Made by a program: the position numbers and the translations under genes | Notes under the pieces: generated by a model | What the model saw: only the letters and a program-made list of their open reading frames with translations | What the model was told of the DNA's origin: nothing | The model's database searches: none | NCBI RefSeq assembly: GCF_008711175.1 | Contig: NZ_VWNF01000047.1 | Span: forward strand, 149,048-213,047 | Reading direction: 5' to 3' | DNA: 64,000 nt | DNA from: Nesterenkonia ebinurensis | Lineage (GTDB): Bacteria; Actinomycetota; Actinomycetes; Actinomycetales; Micrococcaceae | Shown: in pieces, positions 36,327-45,328 of the stretch | Position numbering within the stretch: position 1 is the stretch's first letter | How the letters are laid out: each line of letters opens with the position of its first letter

Positions 36327-37061
36327 CTATGCCTGCGGCCGGGAGCCTGCATCGTCATCTTTGTCTCGGCGGCGGCGACGCAGGTGGATGGGCGGTTCCA
36401 CCGGCACCTCGCCGATGTCCTGGTAGCCCTCCGGGTCCAGGTGCACCCCTCGGCTGTCCAACCAGCGGGTGAGCAGGTTGAACAGCCGCTCGCAGCCCAG
36501 ACCCACCAGGATCGCCACCCCGATGCCGACCGCCATGGCCAGCAGCATGTTCCCGAAGATCGCTTCCCCGGCCATCCCCAGTCCGAGCAGCCAGCTGGCC
36601 CAGAGCATGGATGCGGCAGCATCAATGAGCAGGAACCGGCGCAGCGAATAACCGGTGGAGCCGGCCACGAAGTTGATACCCACCCGGGCGCCGGGGACGA
36701 AGCGGCCCACGAAGATCACCAGCACCCCGCGGCGGTCCAGTCCGTGGCGGGCCCAGGTCAGGGTGCGCTGCATGGCCGGCCGGCGCATCCAGCCGAAGCG
36801 TTCGGTGCCGATGGCTCGGCCGAACCGGTAGGCGATGAAGTCTCCCAGCAGCGCAGCCGTACCGGCGGTGAGGATCACCCAGGGCCACCAGGGAGTGCCG
36901 GGCTCGTCCTGCACCGAGCCCAGGGCGATGATCAGCGAATCAGAGGGCAGCGGCGGGAAGAACCCGTTGACGGTGACGAAGCCGAAGAGCCCCAGCAGGG
37001 TCCACCAGCCGGAGGCAGCCTCCAGCACCAATTCGTCAAGCGAACTGAAGAACTCAGGCAC
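36327..37061 (-). CDS. DedA-family membrane protein
   Basis: A 244-residue protein with about five hydrophobic segments and the DedA/SNARE-associated (VTT) domain. Visible motifs are FFPPLPSDSLIIALG, the basic RFGRAIGTERFGW and GRFVPGARVGINFVAGS. DedA proteins support membrane homeostasis, probably by flipping phospholipids or undecaprenyl phosphate. The tail (residues 210-244) is polar and basic. It sits between add and deoA on the same strand. Confidence 0.88.
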   Translation of the reverse strand: MPEFFSSLDELVLEAASGWWTLLGLFGFVTVNGFFPPLPSDSLIIALGSVQDEPGTPWWPWVILTAGTAALLGDFIAYRFGRAIGTERFGWMRRPAMQRTLTWARHGLDRRGVLVIFVGRFVPGARVGINFVAGSTGYSLRRFLLIDAAASMLWASWLLGLGMAGEAIFGNMLLAMAVGIGVAILVGLGCERLFNLLTRWLDSRGVHLDPEGYQDIGEVPVEPPIHLRRRRRDKDDDAGSRPQA

Positions 37062-37082
37062 TGTAGATCACCAACCCGTCCT

Positions 37083-38519
37083 TCAGGCGCGAAGATCGGC
37101 TGAATCCGGCCGGGTGGTGAGCGGGGTTCGGTGACCTGGCGCACCCCGCTGATCCGTATCCGCGCGGGGCCCAGAGGTCAGGGGCCTGTCACCGCCGCTG
37201 GGGCCAACACAGTCCTGATGATCGATCCGGGTCTTGATCAGCGGCTCTGGCACCACGGCCTCATCACCAATCGCCCAGGCTCCTACGAGCGCTTCCTCGG
37301 CCCGGGCGATGCGCTCGGGCTCATCGGTGCACAGAGTGATCAGCGGAGCCCCTGCGGTCACCGTGTCTCCCGGTTTGGCGTGCAATCTGACTCCCGCGGC
37401 GGCCTGGACCGGATCCTCCTTCCGGGCCCGTCCGGCGCCCAGCCGCCAGGCGGCGATGCCCACGGCATAGGCGTCCAGCCGGGTGAGCGTCCCGGAGGCT
37501 TCTGCGGTGATGGTGTGAGTGTGCTTGGGCTGCGCCAGCGGGGCCTCGGAGTCCCCGCCCTGGGCGGCGATCATTACCCGCCAGGAGTCCATGGCCTTGC
37601 CGTTGCGCAGGTTCTCCGCGGGGTCAACACCGGTGAGGCCCACGCCGGTAAGCATCTCGGCGGCCAGTGCCACGGTGAGATCGACGACGTCGCCCGGCCC
37701 GCCTCCGGCCAGCACCTCCAGCGACTCCTCCACCTCCACGGCGTTTCCGGCGGTCAGCCCCAGCGGGGTGGACATCTCGGTGAGCAGGGCAGTGGTGCGC
37801 ACCCCGGCGTCGGTGCCCAGGGCGACCATGGTGCGAGCCAGCTCGGCGGCGTCGTCGTAGGTCTTCATGAACGCTCCGGTGCCGACTTTGACGTCCAGGA
37901 CCAGGGCGTCGGTGCCCTCAGCGATCTTCTTGGACATGATCGAGCTGGCGATCAGCGGGATGGACTCCACGGTGCCGGTGACATCACGCAGCGCATAGAG
38001 CTTCTTGTCTGCCGGGGCGAGCCCGGCGCCAGCGGCGCAGATCACCGCGCCCACGGCGTCCAGCTGGTCCAGGATCTCCTGGTTGGACAGCTGGGCACGC
38101 CAACCGGGGATGGCCTCGAGCTTGTCCAGGGTGCCTCCGGTGTGGCCCAGTCCGCGGCCGGAGAGCTGGGGCACCGGAACCCCGTAGCTGGCCACCAGAG
38201 GGGCCAGCGGCAGGGTGATCTTATCCCCCACTCCTCCGGTGGAGTGCTTGTCGGCGGTGAGCCGCCGGGTGCCGTCGGCACGGGTCAGGGGGCTGAAGTC
38301 CATCCGTTCGCCGGTACTGATCATCGCTGCGGTCCACTGGGCGATCTCCTCCCGGCTCATCCCGCGCAGCAGGATGGCCATGGCCATCGCACTCATCTGC
38401 TCCTCTGCCACCGCACCGCGGGTGTAGGCGTGGATGAGCCAGTCGATCTGCTCCCGGGTGAGGGTGCCTCCGTCGCGCTTGGAGCGGATGAGGTCGACGG
38501 CGTCGTGGGAGCTGGTCAC
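37083..38519 (-). CDS. deoA: Thymidine/pyrimidine-nucleoside phosphorylase
   Basis: A 478-residue protein with the glycosyltransferase family 3 fold. The phosphate-binding signature KHSTGGVGDKITLPLAP is clear, preceded by AMAMAILLRGM and followed by SGRGLGHTGGTLDKLEAIPG. It splits thymidine or uridine with phosphate. The GTG start directly follows the cdd stop, so cdd and deoA are coupled. The last 45 residues, after IKTRIDHQD, are low-complexity and lie beyond the usual family end. Confidence 0.92.
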   Translation of the reverse strand: MTSSHDAVDLIRSKRDGGTLTREQIDWLIHAYTRGAVAEEQMSAMAMAILLRGMSREEIAQWTAAMISTGERMDFSPLTRADGTRRLTADKHSTGGVGDKITLPLAPLVASYGVPVPQLSGRGLGHTGGTLDKLEAIPGWRAQLSNQEILDQLDAVGAVICAAGAGLAPADKKLYALRDVTGTVESIPLIASSIMSKKIAEGTDALVLDVKVGTGAFMKTYDDAAELARTMVALGTDAGVRTTALLTEMSTPLGLTAGNAVEVEESLEVLAGGGPGDVVDLTVALAAEMLTGVGLTGVDPAENLRNGKAMDSWRVMIAAQGGDSEAPLAQPKHTHTITAEASGTLTRLDAYAVGIAAWRLGAGRARKEDPVQAAAGVRLHAKPGDTVTAGAPLITLCTDEPERIARAEEALVGAWAIGDEAVVPEPLIKTRIDHQDCVGPSGGDRPLTSGPRADTDQRGAPGHRTPLTTRPDSADLRA

Positions 38520-38918
38520 TCAGACCACCTCGGCAAGGTCCTGGGGACCGAAGGCCTGGGGAAGGATGCCTGCCATGCCGGTGATGCCCTGCGGGGTGAG
38601 GATCTGAAAGCTGGGAGCCGCGAACTCGTGGAGCAGCTGGCGGCAGCGGCCGCAGGGCATGATGGTGTCTCCCTTGGCGTTGACACAGGTGAACGCGGCG
38701 ATGCTTCCGCCGCCGGTTATGTGGAGCTGGCCGATCAGGGTGTTCTCGGCGCACTGGCCCAGTCCGTAGCTGGCGTTCTCCACATTGCAGCCGGTGACCA
38801 GCCGGCCGTCCTCGGTCAGGGCGGCGGCTCCCACCGGATAGGCGGAATAGGGGGCATAGGCCTGCTCGGCCGCTGAGCGGGCGGCCTGGGTCAGGGCCGC
38901 GAAATCAACCTCTGGCAT
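38520..38918 (-). CDS. cdd: Cytidine deaminase
   Basis: A 132-residue homotetramer-type cytidine deaminase. The zinc site shows TGCNVENASYG (with the Cys and Glu of the catalytic centre) and the MPCGRCRQLL pair of cysteines. It deaminates cytidine or deoxycytidine to uridine or deoxyuridine, feeding deoA. ATG 38918 with GAGG just upstream is preferred to a TTG further up that would overlap the M20 gene. Its stop precedes the deoA start without spacing. Confidence 0.92.
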   Translation of the reverse strand: MPEVDFAALTQAARSAAEQAYAPYSAYPVGAAALTEDGRLVTGCNVENASYGLGQCAENTLIGQLHITGGGSIAAFTCVNAKGDTIMPCGRCRQLLHEFAAPSFQILTPQGITGMAGILPQAFGPQDLAEVV

Positions 38919-38928
38919 AAGCCTCAGT

Positions 38929-40206
38929 CTACTGAGCCGCAATACAGGCCCGGGCCACAGCGACCATGACCTTCACCCCCACGGCGATGGCCCGCTCATC
39001 GGGGATGTAGTCACCGCGGTGCAGGTCGTAGGACTCTCCGCCCGGGGTCTTGGTGCCCAGCCGGAACATGGAGCCGGGGACCTCTTGGGTCATCCAGCCG
39101 AAGTCTTCGCCACCCATGGACTGCTCTGCCAGGGTCAGAGAGTTCTCGCCCAGGGCGCGTTTGGCGGCCCGGTCCACGATGCCGGTGCAGCCTTCGTCAT
39201 TGACCACCGGGGGCACCCCGCGCATATGGTCGAGATTCACATCCACTCCGTAGGCGGCTGCGGCCTGCTGCACGATGGGGGCAAGCACTCCGCCGGCCTC
39301 CTTCCAGGCATCGGCGTCCAGGATGCGCATAGTCCCGTGCAGAGTGCCCTCGGAGGGAATCGCATTGGCGGCGTTGCCGGCATGGATATGGCCCCACACC
39401 AGGGAGACACCGCTGCGGGCATCGATCCGCCGGGCCAGTACGGTCGGGACGATCGTGGCAATATGCCCCAGGGCACCCACCACATCCTCGGTCAGATGCG
39501 GCCGAGAGGTGTGCCCACCGCGGCCGGTGACCTCAACCCGCACCAGGTCGGAGGCTGAGGTGATCGGCCCGATCCGGGTCCCAATGGCCCCTACGGTCAG
39601 TTTAGGGTCGCAGTGCAGGGCGAAGATCCGCGGTACGCCCTCCAGCACGCCCTGCTTGACCACTTCCTGGGCGCCGCCGGGGAACTGCTCCTCGGCGGGC
39701 TGGAAGATGATCCGCACCCGGGACCCCAGGCCGGCGTCGTCGTTCTGTGCGACCCGCTGGGTGTGCATGTGCTGGAGGGTCCAAGCCAGTCCGAGCATCA
39801 CGGTGGTGTGGATGTCATGCCCGCAGGAGTGGGCCACCCCCTCGTTGGCGGAGGCGTAATCCAGGCCGGTGGTCTCAATGATCGGCAGGGCATCGATGTC
39901 CCCGCGGAACGCTGCTGCGATGGGGGCATCAGCCGGACCCACATCCACATAGCAGCCGGTGGTCTCCGGCAGCAGCACCGGGTCCAGGCCGGCCTCACGC
40001 AGCTTGGCAGCGATCTGCCAGGTGGTGCGCTCCTCCTGCCATGAGAGTTCCGGATGGCCGTGGATGTCACGCCGGAAGGCAATCAGAGCCTCCTCCAGCT
40101 CGGCGATGATCTCCGCGGCAGTGGCCTCAGGGGCGGTGGCGCGGTCCACCTCGGCGTCTACCCGCGCGGTGACATCGGCGACCTCGGCCTCGGGCTCAGA
40201 GGACAT
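38929..40206 (-). CDS. M20-family amidohydrolase
   Basis: A 425-residue zinc peptidase/amidohydrolase. The metal site HSCGHDIHTTVMLG, the AEEQFPGGAQE segment and the C-terminal GGEDFGWMT are typical of the IAA-amino-acid hydrolase/hippuricase branch (M20D). Substrates are N-acyl amino acids or related amides. The start overlaps the manC stop by 11 bases. Given the catabolic genes elsewhere in the window, cleaving auxin-like conjugates is possible but not supported by position. Confidence 0.88.
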   Translation of the reverse strand: MSSEPEAEVADVTARVDAEVDRATAPEATAAEIIAELEEALIAFRRDIHGHPELSWQEERTTWQIAAKLREAGLDPVLLPETTGCYVDVGPADAPIAAAFRGDIDALPIIETTGLDYASANEGVAHSCGHDIHTTVMLGLAWTLQHMHTQRVAQNDDAGLGSRVRIIFQPAEEQFPGGAQEVVKQGVLEGVPRIFALHCDPKLTVGAIGTRIGPITSASDLVRVEVTGRGGHTSRPHLTEDVVGALGHIATIVPTVLARRIDARSGVSLVWGHIHAGNAANAIPSEGTLHGTMRILDADAWKEAGGVLAPIVQQAAAAYGVDVNLDHMRGVPPVVNDEGCTGIVDRAAKRALGENSLTLAEQSMGGEDFGWMTQEVPGSMFRLGTKTPGGESYDLHRGDYIPDERAIAVGVKVMVAVARACIAAQ

Positions 40207-41350
40207 CAGAATCTCCCTTCTCCTTCAGCGCCTCCACCGCTTGCTTCACGTTCTGGGCGTGATCGGTGGTGGTCACCAAGAGTGCATCCTCAGTGTCTAC
40301 CACAACGATGTTCTCCACGCCGATCAGTGCTACGACACGTTGGGTATCTGAGACCACCACCCCGGAGGAGCTCTCGGAGTAGACCCGGGCCTGGGAGCCC
40401 AGCACGGTCATCGACTCCTGCTGAGCAGCCGGGTTCAGCCGGGCGATGGCGGCGAAGTCGCCCACATCGTCCCAAGTGAAGTAGCCGGGGATCACAGCCA
40501 CGTCCCCGGCATCGGCGGCCGGTTCGGCCACCGCGTAGTCGATGGCGGTCTTGGGCAGGGTGGGCCATATCCTGATCAGAGTCTCCTGCTGGGCGGTGGT
40601 CCCCCAGCGGGATGCGATCTCGGTGAGTCCGGCGTGCAGCTCGGGCTCGGCAGCGGCCAGGTGGTCCAGGATCAGCGCCACCGGGGCGACGAACATCCCG
40701 GCGTTCCAGAGGTAGTTCCCGCTGGCGACGTACTCCTCGGCCACGGCCTCCCCGGGCTTCTCCACGAATTCCACCACATGGTGGGCATGCGGGGCGCCGT
40801 CGACGTCGTACTTCTCCCCCTGCCGGATGTAGCCGAACCCGGTGGAGGGGTGGGTGGGCTTGATGCCGATGGTCACAATCTTGCCGGTGGCCGCGGTGGC
40901 CACTGCCTCCCGCACCGCGCCTTGGAACACCGAGTCCGGGGCGATGACGTGGTCAGCAGCGAAGGACCCCATGATGGTACCGGCCTGCCCTGTGCGCCCT
41001 GCGGCCTGATCCCTGACGTGCAGGATGGCCGCGGCCAGACCGATGGCGGCGGCGGAGTCCTTAGGCTCGGGCTCGAGCACCAGGTCCGCCTCGGCCAGCT
41101 CAGGAATCTGCCCGGTGACCGCGGTGCGGTGCGATTCCCCGGTGACAACCATCACATTGTTTCTGGCCAGCGGAAGCAGCCGTTCGTAGGTGGACCGGAT
41201 CAGGGTGGTGCCCGAACCGGTGAGGTCGTGCAGGAACTTGGGCGCAGCTGCACGGGAGAGCGGCCACAGCCGGGTTCCCACCCCACCAGCGGGGATCACG
41301 GCATGGAACCTGGCCAACGCGGCAGTCAGCGAATCAGAGGGTGAGGTCAC
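40196..41350 (-). CDS. manC: Mannose-1-phosphate guanylyltransferase
   Basis: A 384-residue nucleotidyltransferase with the sugar-nucleotide motif AVIPAGGVGTRLWPLSR, a VFVEKPGE-like segment (HVVEFVEKPGEAV) and GYFTWDDVGDF. It makes GDP-mannose from GTP and mannose-1-phosphate for glycans and mannolipids. The GTG at 41350 begins the family N-terminus; the longer frame up to 41599 reads through intergenic repeat sequence and overlaps the sdh promoter region, so it was discarded. No separate isomerase domain is present. Confidence 0.9.
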   Translation of the reverse strand: MTSPSDSLTAALARFHAVIPAGGVGTRLWPLSRAAAPKFLHDLTGSGTTLIRSTYERLLPLARNNVMVVTGESHRTAVTGQIPELAEADLVLEPEPKDSAAAIGLAAAILHVRDQAAGRTGQAGTIMGSFAADHVIAPDSVFQGAVREAVATAATGKIVTIGIKPTHPSTGFGYIRQGEKYDVDGAPHAHHVVEFVEKPGEAVAEEYVASGNYLWNAGMFVAPVALILDHLAAAEPELHAGLTEIASRWGTTAQQETLIRIWPTLPKTAIDYAVAEPAADAGDVAVIPGYFTWDDVGDFAAIARLNPAAQQESMTVLGSQARVYSESSSGVVVSDTQRVVALIGVENIVVVDTEDALLVTTTDHAQNVKQAVEALKEKGDSDVL

Positions 41351-41404
41351 TGGACCTAGGGTAGCCCCAACCTGGGATATCCGTTCACCGCACAGCGATC
41401 TTCT

Positions 41405-41431
41405 GCGACCGATTGAGCCGAGTGCAGAGTC
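41405..41431. repeat. 27-bp sequence also present at 30711-30737
   Basis: GCGACCGAT.GAGCCGAG with a variable tail GAGA(C/G)TC occurs here and at 30711-30737, with 23 of 27 positions identical in the same orientation. Here it is in the manC-sdhC intergenic region; the other copy is near the 5' end of the subtilase gene. The shared GCGACCGA core also appears in the stop-adjacent repeat family. Confidence 0.5.
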
Positions 41432-41487
41432 CGGCCCCCGGTCGAGATTCTGCCGAGGCTGTTGAGGGAGAGAAAACGGCCAAGCCT

Positions 41488-41510
41488 GTTTTCTACAGCT
41501 TGTAGAAAAC
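41488..41510. promoter_or_regulatory. Perfect 10-3-10 palindrome upstream of sdhC
   Basis: GTTTTCTACA at 41488-41497 and TGTAGAAAAC at 41501-41510 flank GCT. It lies 70 bases before the sdhC start in the divergent manC-sdh region. The TACA...TGTA centre recalls BlaI/CopY-type operators but with a 3-base spacer. It is a likely operator for the succinate dehydrogenase operon; the regulator is unknown. Confidence 0.65.
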
Positions 41511-41579
41511 ACCTCCGGCGCCAAAACATTAGGATGGTGCGCAACGGACATGCGACGACGCATCGAAAGGTAAACCCAA

Positions 41580-41984
41580 GTGACGCAGACAAAAAGCACC
41601 CCGGGCGGAAGGGGGACGCTCTATAAGGGCCGCGAAGGCATGTGGTCCTGGGTGGGGCACCGGATCACCGGCGTAGGCATCTTCTTCTTCCTCCTGGTTC
41701 ACGTCCTGGACACCTCGCTGGTCCGCGTCTCCCCCGAGGCCTACAACGCGGTCATCGGCGCCTATAAGCACCCCATCATGATCCTCGGGGAGATCGGCCT
41801 GGTCGGGGCTATCGTGTTCCACGCGTTTAATGGGCTGCGGATCATTCTGGTGGACTTCTGGAAGCAGGGCACCCGCTACCACCGCCAGATGCTGTGGGCT
41901 GTGCTCATCCTGTGGCTGGTGACCATGGTGGCCTTCTCGGTGCGCCATCTGATGATCTTCTTCGAAGGCTGGGAGGGTTTCTAA
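41580..41984 (+). CDS. sdhC: Succinate dehydrogenase cytochrome b subunit
   Basis: A 134-residue membrane subunit with three hydrophobic helices. MWSWVGHRITGVGIF is the quinone-site start of SdhC, and FHAFNGLRIILVDF carries the probable haem-ligand histidine. With SdhD it anchors the catalytic subunits and passes electrons to menaquinone. The GTG start has AAAGG upstream. It is the first gene of sdhCDAB and begins downstream of a palindromic operator-like site. Confidence 0.92.
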   Translation: MTQTKSTPGGRGTLYKGREGMWSWVGHRITGVGIFFFLLVHVLDTSLVRVSPEAYNAVIGAYKHPIMILGEIGLVGAIVFHAFNGLRIILVDFWKQGTRYHRQMLWAVLILWLVTMVAFSVRHLMIFFEGWEGF

Positions 41985-41987
41985 GCG

Positions 41988-42497
41988 ATGACTGCTACCA
42001 ACTCTGAGGCAACACTGCCGGCCCAGGGCATCGAGGCCCCCCGCTCAGGCCGCATCGACCCCAAGTACCTGCGCTCCAACCCGTCCAAGGGCGCCTTCGA
42101 AATGTGGGCCTGGCTGTTCATGCGGATCTCCGGAGCCGCCCTGGTCATCCTGATCTTCGTGCACCTGTGGACCAACCTGATGGTCGGCGATGGCATCCAC
42201 CAAATCGACTTCGCCTTCGTGGCCGGCAAATGGGCCAATCCGGTCTGGCAGTTCTGGGACTTGACCATGCTCTGGCTGGCCATGCTGCACGGCACCAACG
42301 GCATGCGCACCATCATCAACGACTACGCGGAGAAGGACTCCACCCGGCTGGCGCTGAAGTCCATCCTCTACCTGGCCGCGGCGGTCATCATCATCCTGGG
42401 CACCCTGGTGATCTTCACCTTCGAGCCCTGCCTGGTAGACGAGTCCGGCGCGCTGCTGGAGTACGCACCCAGCTTCTGCGAGACCGTGGTGAACTAG
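41988..42497 (+). CDS. sdhD: Succinate dehydrogenase membrane anchor subunit
   Basis: A 169-residue membrane subunit with three helices. The N-terminal region has [22 protein letters not shown], and [19 protein letters not shown] contains the second candidate haem histidine. It pairs with SdhC, starts 3 bases after its stop, and has an extended polar N-terminus. It is the second gene of the sdh operon. Confidence 0.9.
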   Translation: MTATNSEATLPAQGIEAPRSGRIDPKYLRSNPSKGAFEMWAWLFMRISGAALVILIFVHLWTNLMVGDGIHQIDFAFVAGKWANPVWQFWDLTMLWLAMLHGTNGMRTIINDYAEKDSTRLALKSILYLAAAVIIILGTLVIFTFEPCLVDESGALLEYAPSFCETVVN

Positions 42498-42582
42498 ATG
42501 GCGACGACGCCGCAGCGCTCCTAGCTGCGCACCAGCACCCAAGCACTCCAACGCACCTAAGAAAAGAGAGCCGAAGAAGAAC

Positions 42583-44370
42583 ATGCAGGTTCATAAGTAC
42601 GACGTTGTGATCGTCGGCGCCGGCGGCGCCGGGATGCGCGCCGCCATTGAGTCTGGCCAGCGCGCACGCACTGCAGTGCTGACCAAGCTCTATCCCACCC
42701 GCTCCCACACCGGCGCCGCCCAGGGCGGCATGTGTGCCGCACTGGCCAATGTCGAGGAAGACAACTGGGAATGGCACACCTTCGACACCGTCAAGGGCGG
42801 TGACTACCTGGTGGACCAGGATGCCGCGGAGGTGATGGCCAAGGAGGCCATCGACGCCGTGCTCGACCTGGAGAAGATGGGCCTGCCCTTCAACCGCACC
42901 CCTGAGGGCAAGATCGACCAGCGCCGGTTCGGCGGCCACACCCGCGACCACGGCAAGGCCGCCGTGCGCCGGGCCTGCTACGCCGCGGACCGCACCGGCC
43001 ACATGATTCTGCAGACGCTCTATCAGAACTGTGTGAAGCACAATGTCGAGTTCTACAACGAGTACTACGTGCTGGACCTCATCACGGTAGAGGAGGAGGC
43101 CACCGGCGAGGACGGAAGCACCTACAAGCAGAAGCGGGTCGCCGGCGTGGTCTCCTATGACCTGGCCTCCGGCGAGCTGCACATCTTCCAGGCCAAGTCC
43201 GTGGTCTTCGCCTCCGGCGGTCTGGGCAAGATCTTCAAGACCACCTCCAACGCGCACACCCTGACCGGTGACGGTATGGCCATCGCCTACCGGGCCGGCA
43301 TCCCGCTGGAGGATATGGAGTTCGTGCAGTTCCACCCCACCGGCCTGGCCGGGCTCGGTGTGCTGCTCTCCGAGGCGGCCCGCGGTGAGGGCGGCATCCT
43401 GCGCAACTCCGAGGGTGAGCGCTTCATGGAGCGCTATGCACCCACCATCAAGGATCTGGCCCCGCGTGACATCGTGGCCCGCTCGATGGCCCAGGAGGTC
43501 CGCGAGGGTCGCGGCTGCGGCCCGAACAAGGACTACGTGCTGCTGGACCTGACCCACCTGGAGCCGGAGCACATCGATGCCAAGCTGCCGGACATCACCG
43601 AGTTCGCCCGCACCTACCTGGCGGTGGAGCCACACACCGAGCCGGTGCCGGTGTTCCCTACCTGCCACTACGCCATGGGCGGGATCCCCACTAACATCAA
43701 GGCCGAAGTGCTCCAGGACAACGACACCGTGGTGCCGGGCCTCTACGCCGCCGGCGAGGTAGCCTGCGTGTCCGTGCACGGCTCCAACCGGCTGGGCACT
43801 AACTCGCTGCTGGACATCAATGTCTTCGGCAAGCGCGCCGGAATCTACGCCGCTGAATACGCCAACGGAGCAGAGTTTTTAGAGATCCCAGAGACCCCGG
43901 AGACCTTCGTCACCGAACAGCTGACCATGCTGCGCGAGGCCACCGGCTCCGAGCGGGTAGGCGCCATCCGCGCCGAGCTGCAGGACACCATGGACCTGAA
44001 CATGCAGGTGTTCCGCTCCGAGGAGACCATCAAGGAGGCCCTGGACAAGATCGGCGAGCTGAAGGAGCGGTACAAGCAGATCACCGTGCAGGACAAGGGC
44101 CGCCGGTTCAACCTGGACCTGCTGGAGGCCGTGGAGCTGGGCTTCCTGCTGGACATGGCCGAGGTGATGACTGTCTCCGCCCTGCACCGCAAGGAGTCCC
44201 GCGGCGGTCACTACCGGGAGGACTACCCTGACCGCGACGACGAGAACTTCATGCTGCACTCGATGCTGTACAAGGATCCCGACGCCGAGACCGAGGGTGT
44301 GCGCGGAATCCGCTTCGACACCAAGCCGGTCACCTTCACCCGCTACGAGCCGATGGAGCGTAAGTACTGA
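42583..44370 (+). CDS. sdhA: Succinate dehydrogenase flavoprotein subunit
   Basis: A 595-residue flavoprotein. The FAD-binding [13 protein letters not shown] is near residue 12, the covalent-flavin histidine is in [11 protein letters not shown], the substrate site is in HPTGL, and [15 protein letters not shown] is the capping-region signature. It oxidises succinate to fumarate. AAAGAGAG precedes the ATG. Its TGA overlaps the sdhB ATG by one base. A long antisense frame here is coding-strand shadow. Confidence 0.96.
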   Translation: MQVHKYDVVIVGAGGAGMRAAIESGQRARTAVLTKLYPTRSHTGAAQGGMCAALANVEEDNWEWHTFDTVKGGDYLVDQDAAEVMAKEAIDAVLDLEKMGLPFNRTPEGKIDQRRFGGHTRDHGKAAVRRACYAADRTGHMILQTLYQNCVKHNVEFYNEYYVLDLITVEEEATGEDGSTYKQKRVAGVVSYDLASGELHIFQAKSVVFASGGLGKIFKTTSNAHTLTGDGMAIAYRAGIPLEDMEFVQFHPTGLAGLGVLLSEAARGEGGILRNSEGERFMERYAPTIKDLAPRDIVARSMAQEVREGRGCGPNKDYVLLDLTHLEPEHIDAKLPDITEFARTYLAVEPHTEPVPVFPTCHYAMGGIPTNIKAEVLQDNDTVVPGLYAAGEVACVSVHGSNRLGTNSLLDINVFGKRAGIYAAEYANGAEFLEIPETPETFVTEQLTMLREATGSERVGAIRAELQDTMDLNMQVFRSEETIKEALDKIGELKERYKQITVQDKGRRFNLDLLEAVELGFLLDMAEVMTVSALHRKESRGGHYREDYPDRDDENFMLHSMLYKDPDAETEGVRGIRFDTKPVTFTRYEPMERKY

Positions 44371-45158
44371 TGAGCACTGCAACACTTGAGCAAGAGCCAG
44401 CCTCCAAGGTGGACCTGGCCGAGTCCGGCGAGGGCGCCGGGGCCATCCAGGAGTTCAACATCACCCTGAAGGTCCGCCGCTACGATCCCGAGCGCTCCGA
44501 GGACGCCTGGTGGGACGAGTGGCAGCTGACCATGTTCGGCACCGACCGCGTACTGGACGCCCTGCACAAGGTCAAATGGGACATCGACGGCACCCTGACT
44601 TTCCGCCGCTCCTGCGCCCACGGGATCTGCGGATCGGACGCGATGCGGATCAACGGCCGGAACCGGCTGGCCTGCAAGACCCTGCTGAAAGACCTGGACA
44701 CCTCCAAGCCAATCGTGGTGGAGGCCATCAAGGGCCTGCCGGTGGAGAAGGACCTGATCGTGGACATGGAGCCGTTCTTCCAGTCCTACCGGGAGATCAT
44801 GCCCTTCCTGATCAACAACTCCCCGGCACCCACCGCTGAGCGGCTGCAGTCCCCGGAGGATCGGGCCCGGTTCGACGACACCACCAAGTGCATCCTGTGT
44901 GCCGCCTGCACCAGCTCCTGCCCGGTGTTCTGGACCGATGGCCAGTACTTCGGGCCGGCAGCCATCGTCAACGCCCACCGGTTCATCTTCGACTCCCGCG
45001 ACGACGCCGGCGATATGCGTCTGGAGGTCCTCAACGACAAAGAGGGCGTGTGGCGCTGCCGCACCACCTTCAACTGCTCCGAGGCCTGCCCCCGCGGCAT
45101 CGAGGTCACCAAGGCCATCCAAGAAGTCAAGACTGCGATCATTTCCAGGTCACTCTGA
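44370..45158 (+). CDS. sdhB: Succinate dehydrogenase iron-sulfur subunit
   Basis: A 262-residue protein with all three cluster motifs. RSCAHGICGSDAMRING and a following cysteine bind the [2Fe-2S]; CILCAACTSSCPVFW and FNCSEACPRGI bind the [4Fe-4S] and [3Fe-4S]. It carries electrons from SdhA to the membrane subunits. It is the last gene of the operon, followed after 8 bases by an inverted-repeat element and then by a terminator hairpin at 45339. Confidence 0.95.
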   Translation: MSTATLEQEPASKVDLAESGEGAGAIQEFNITLKVRRYDPERSEDAWWDEWQLTMFGTDRVLDALHKVKWDIDGTLTFRRSCAHGICGSDAMRINGRNRLACKTLLKDLDTSKPIVVEAIKGLPVEKDLIVDMEPFFQSYREIMPFLINNSPAPTAERLQSPEDRARFDDTTKCILCAACTSSCPVFWTDGQYFGPAAIVNAHRFIFDSRDDAGDMRLEVLNDKEGVWRCRTTFNCSEACPRGIEVTKAIQEVKTAIISRSL

Positions 45159-45166
45159 TTTGATGG

Positions 45167-45255
45167 GCGGCGCCGTGTGGGCGCCTGGCTTCGCTTTGGT
45201 CGGTCGCGGTACCTTACGGTTTGTACCGCTTCCCTCCATCCCGCAACAGCGCCGC
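45167..45255. repeat. Stop-codon-adjacent inverted-repeat element
   Basis: The ends are GCGGCGCCGTGTGGG (45167-45181) and CCCGCAACAGCGCCGC (45240-45255). The core GGTCGGTCGCGGTACCTTA (45198-45216) is the exact reverse complement of the core of the copy at 33323. The outer bases differ from that copy (GGCGC instead of GGTTC) on both arms, keeping the terminal pairing. It begins 8 bases after the sdhB stop. Confidence 0.8.
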
Positions 45256-45280
45256 TCTCTGTTTAACCCTTGGAGGAGCG

Positions 45281-45321
45281 GTGGGCGTGGTCGGAGGCGG
45301 CGACCGCACCCCAGGCTGAGG
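45281..45321. repeat. Direct repeat of the 3' end of the yihY-like gene
   Basis: These 41 bases match 46361-46401 with one mismatch (position 45305 versus 46385), same orientation. The second copy is the coding 3' end of the YihY-type gene. The copies are 1.08 kb apart and bracket a segment containing a minus-strand membrane protein and decayed sequence. The arrangement resembles attL/attR, where the 3' end of a gene is the integration site. Confidence 0.75.
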
Positions 45322-45328
45322 AACTCCG

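Noticed and set aside
37131..38876. 581-residue open frame on the plus strand across deoA and cdd
   Set aside because: It is antisense to two genes with clear catalytic motifs; its translation is Gly/His/Gln-rich low-complexity sequence typical of the complement of high-GC genes.
41351..41599. N-terminal extension of manC
   Set aside because: The family N-terminus begins at the GTG 41350; the extension runs through the manC-sdhC control region including the palindrome at 41488 and overlaps the sdhC start.
42415..43779. 454-residue minus-strand frame inside sdhA
   Set aside because: It is complementary to the well-conserved SdhA coding region and shows no family features.
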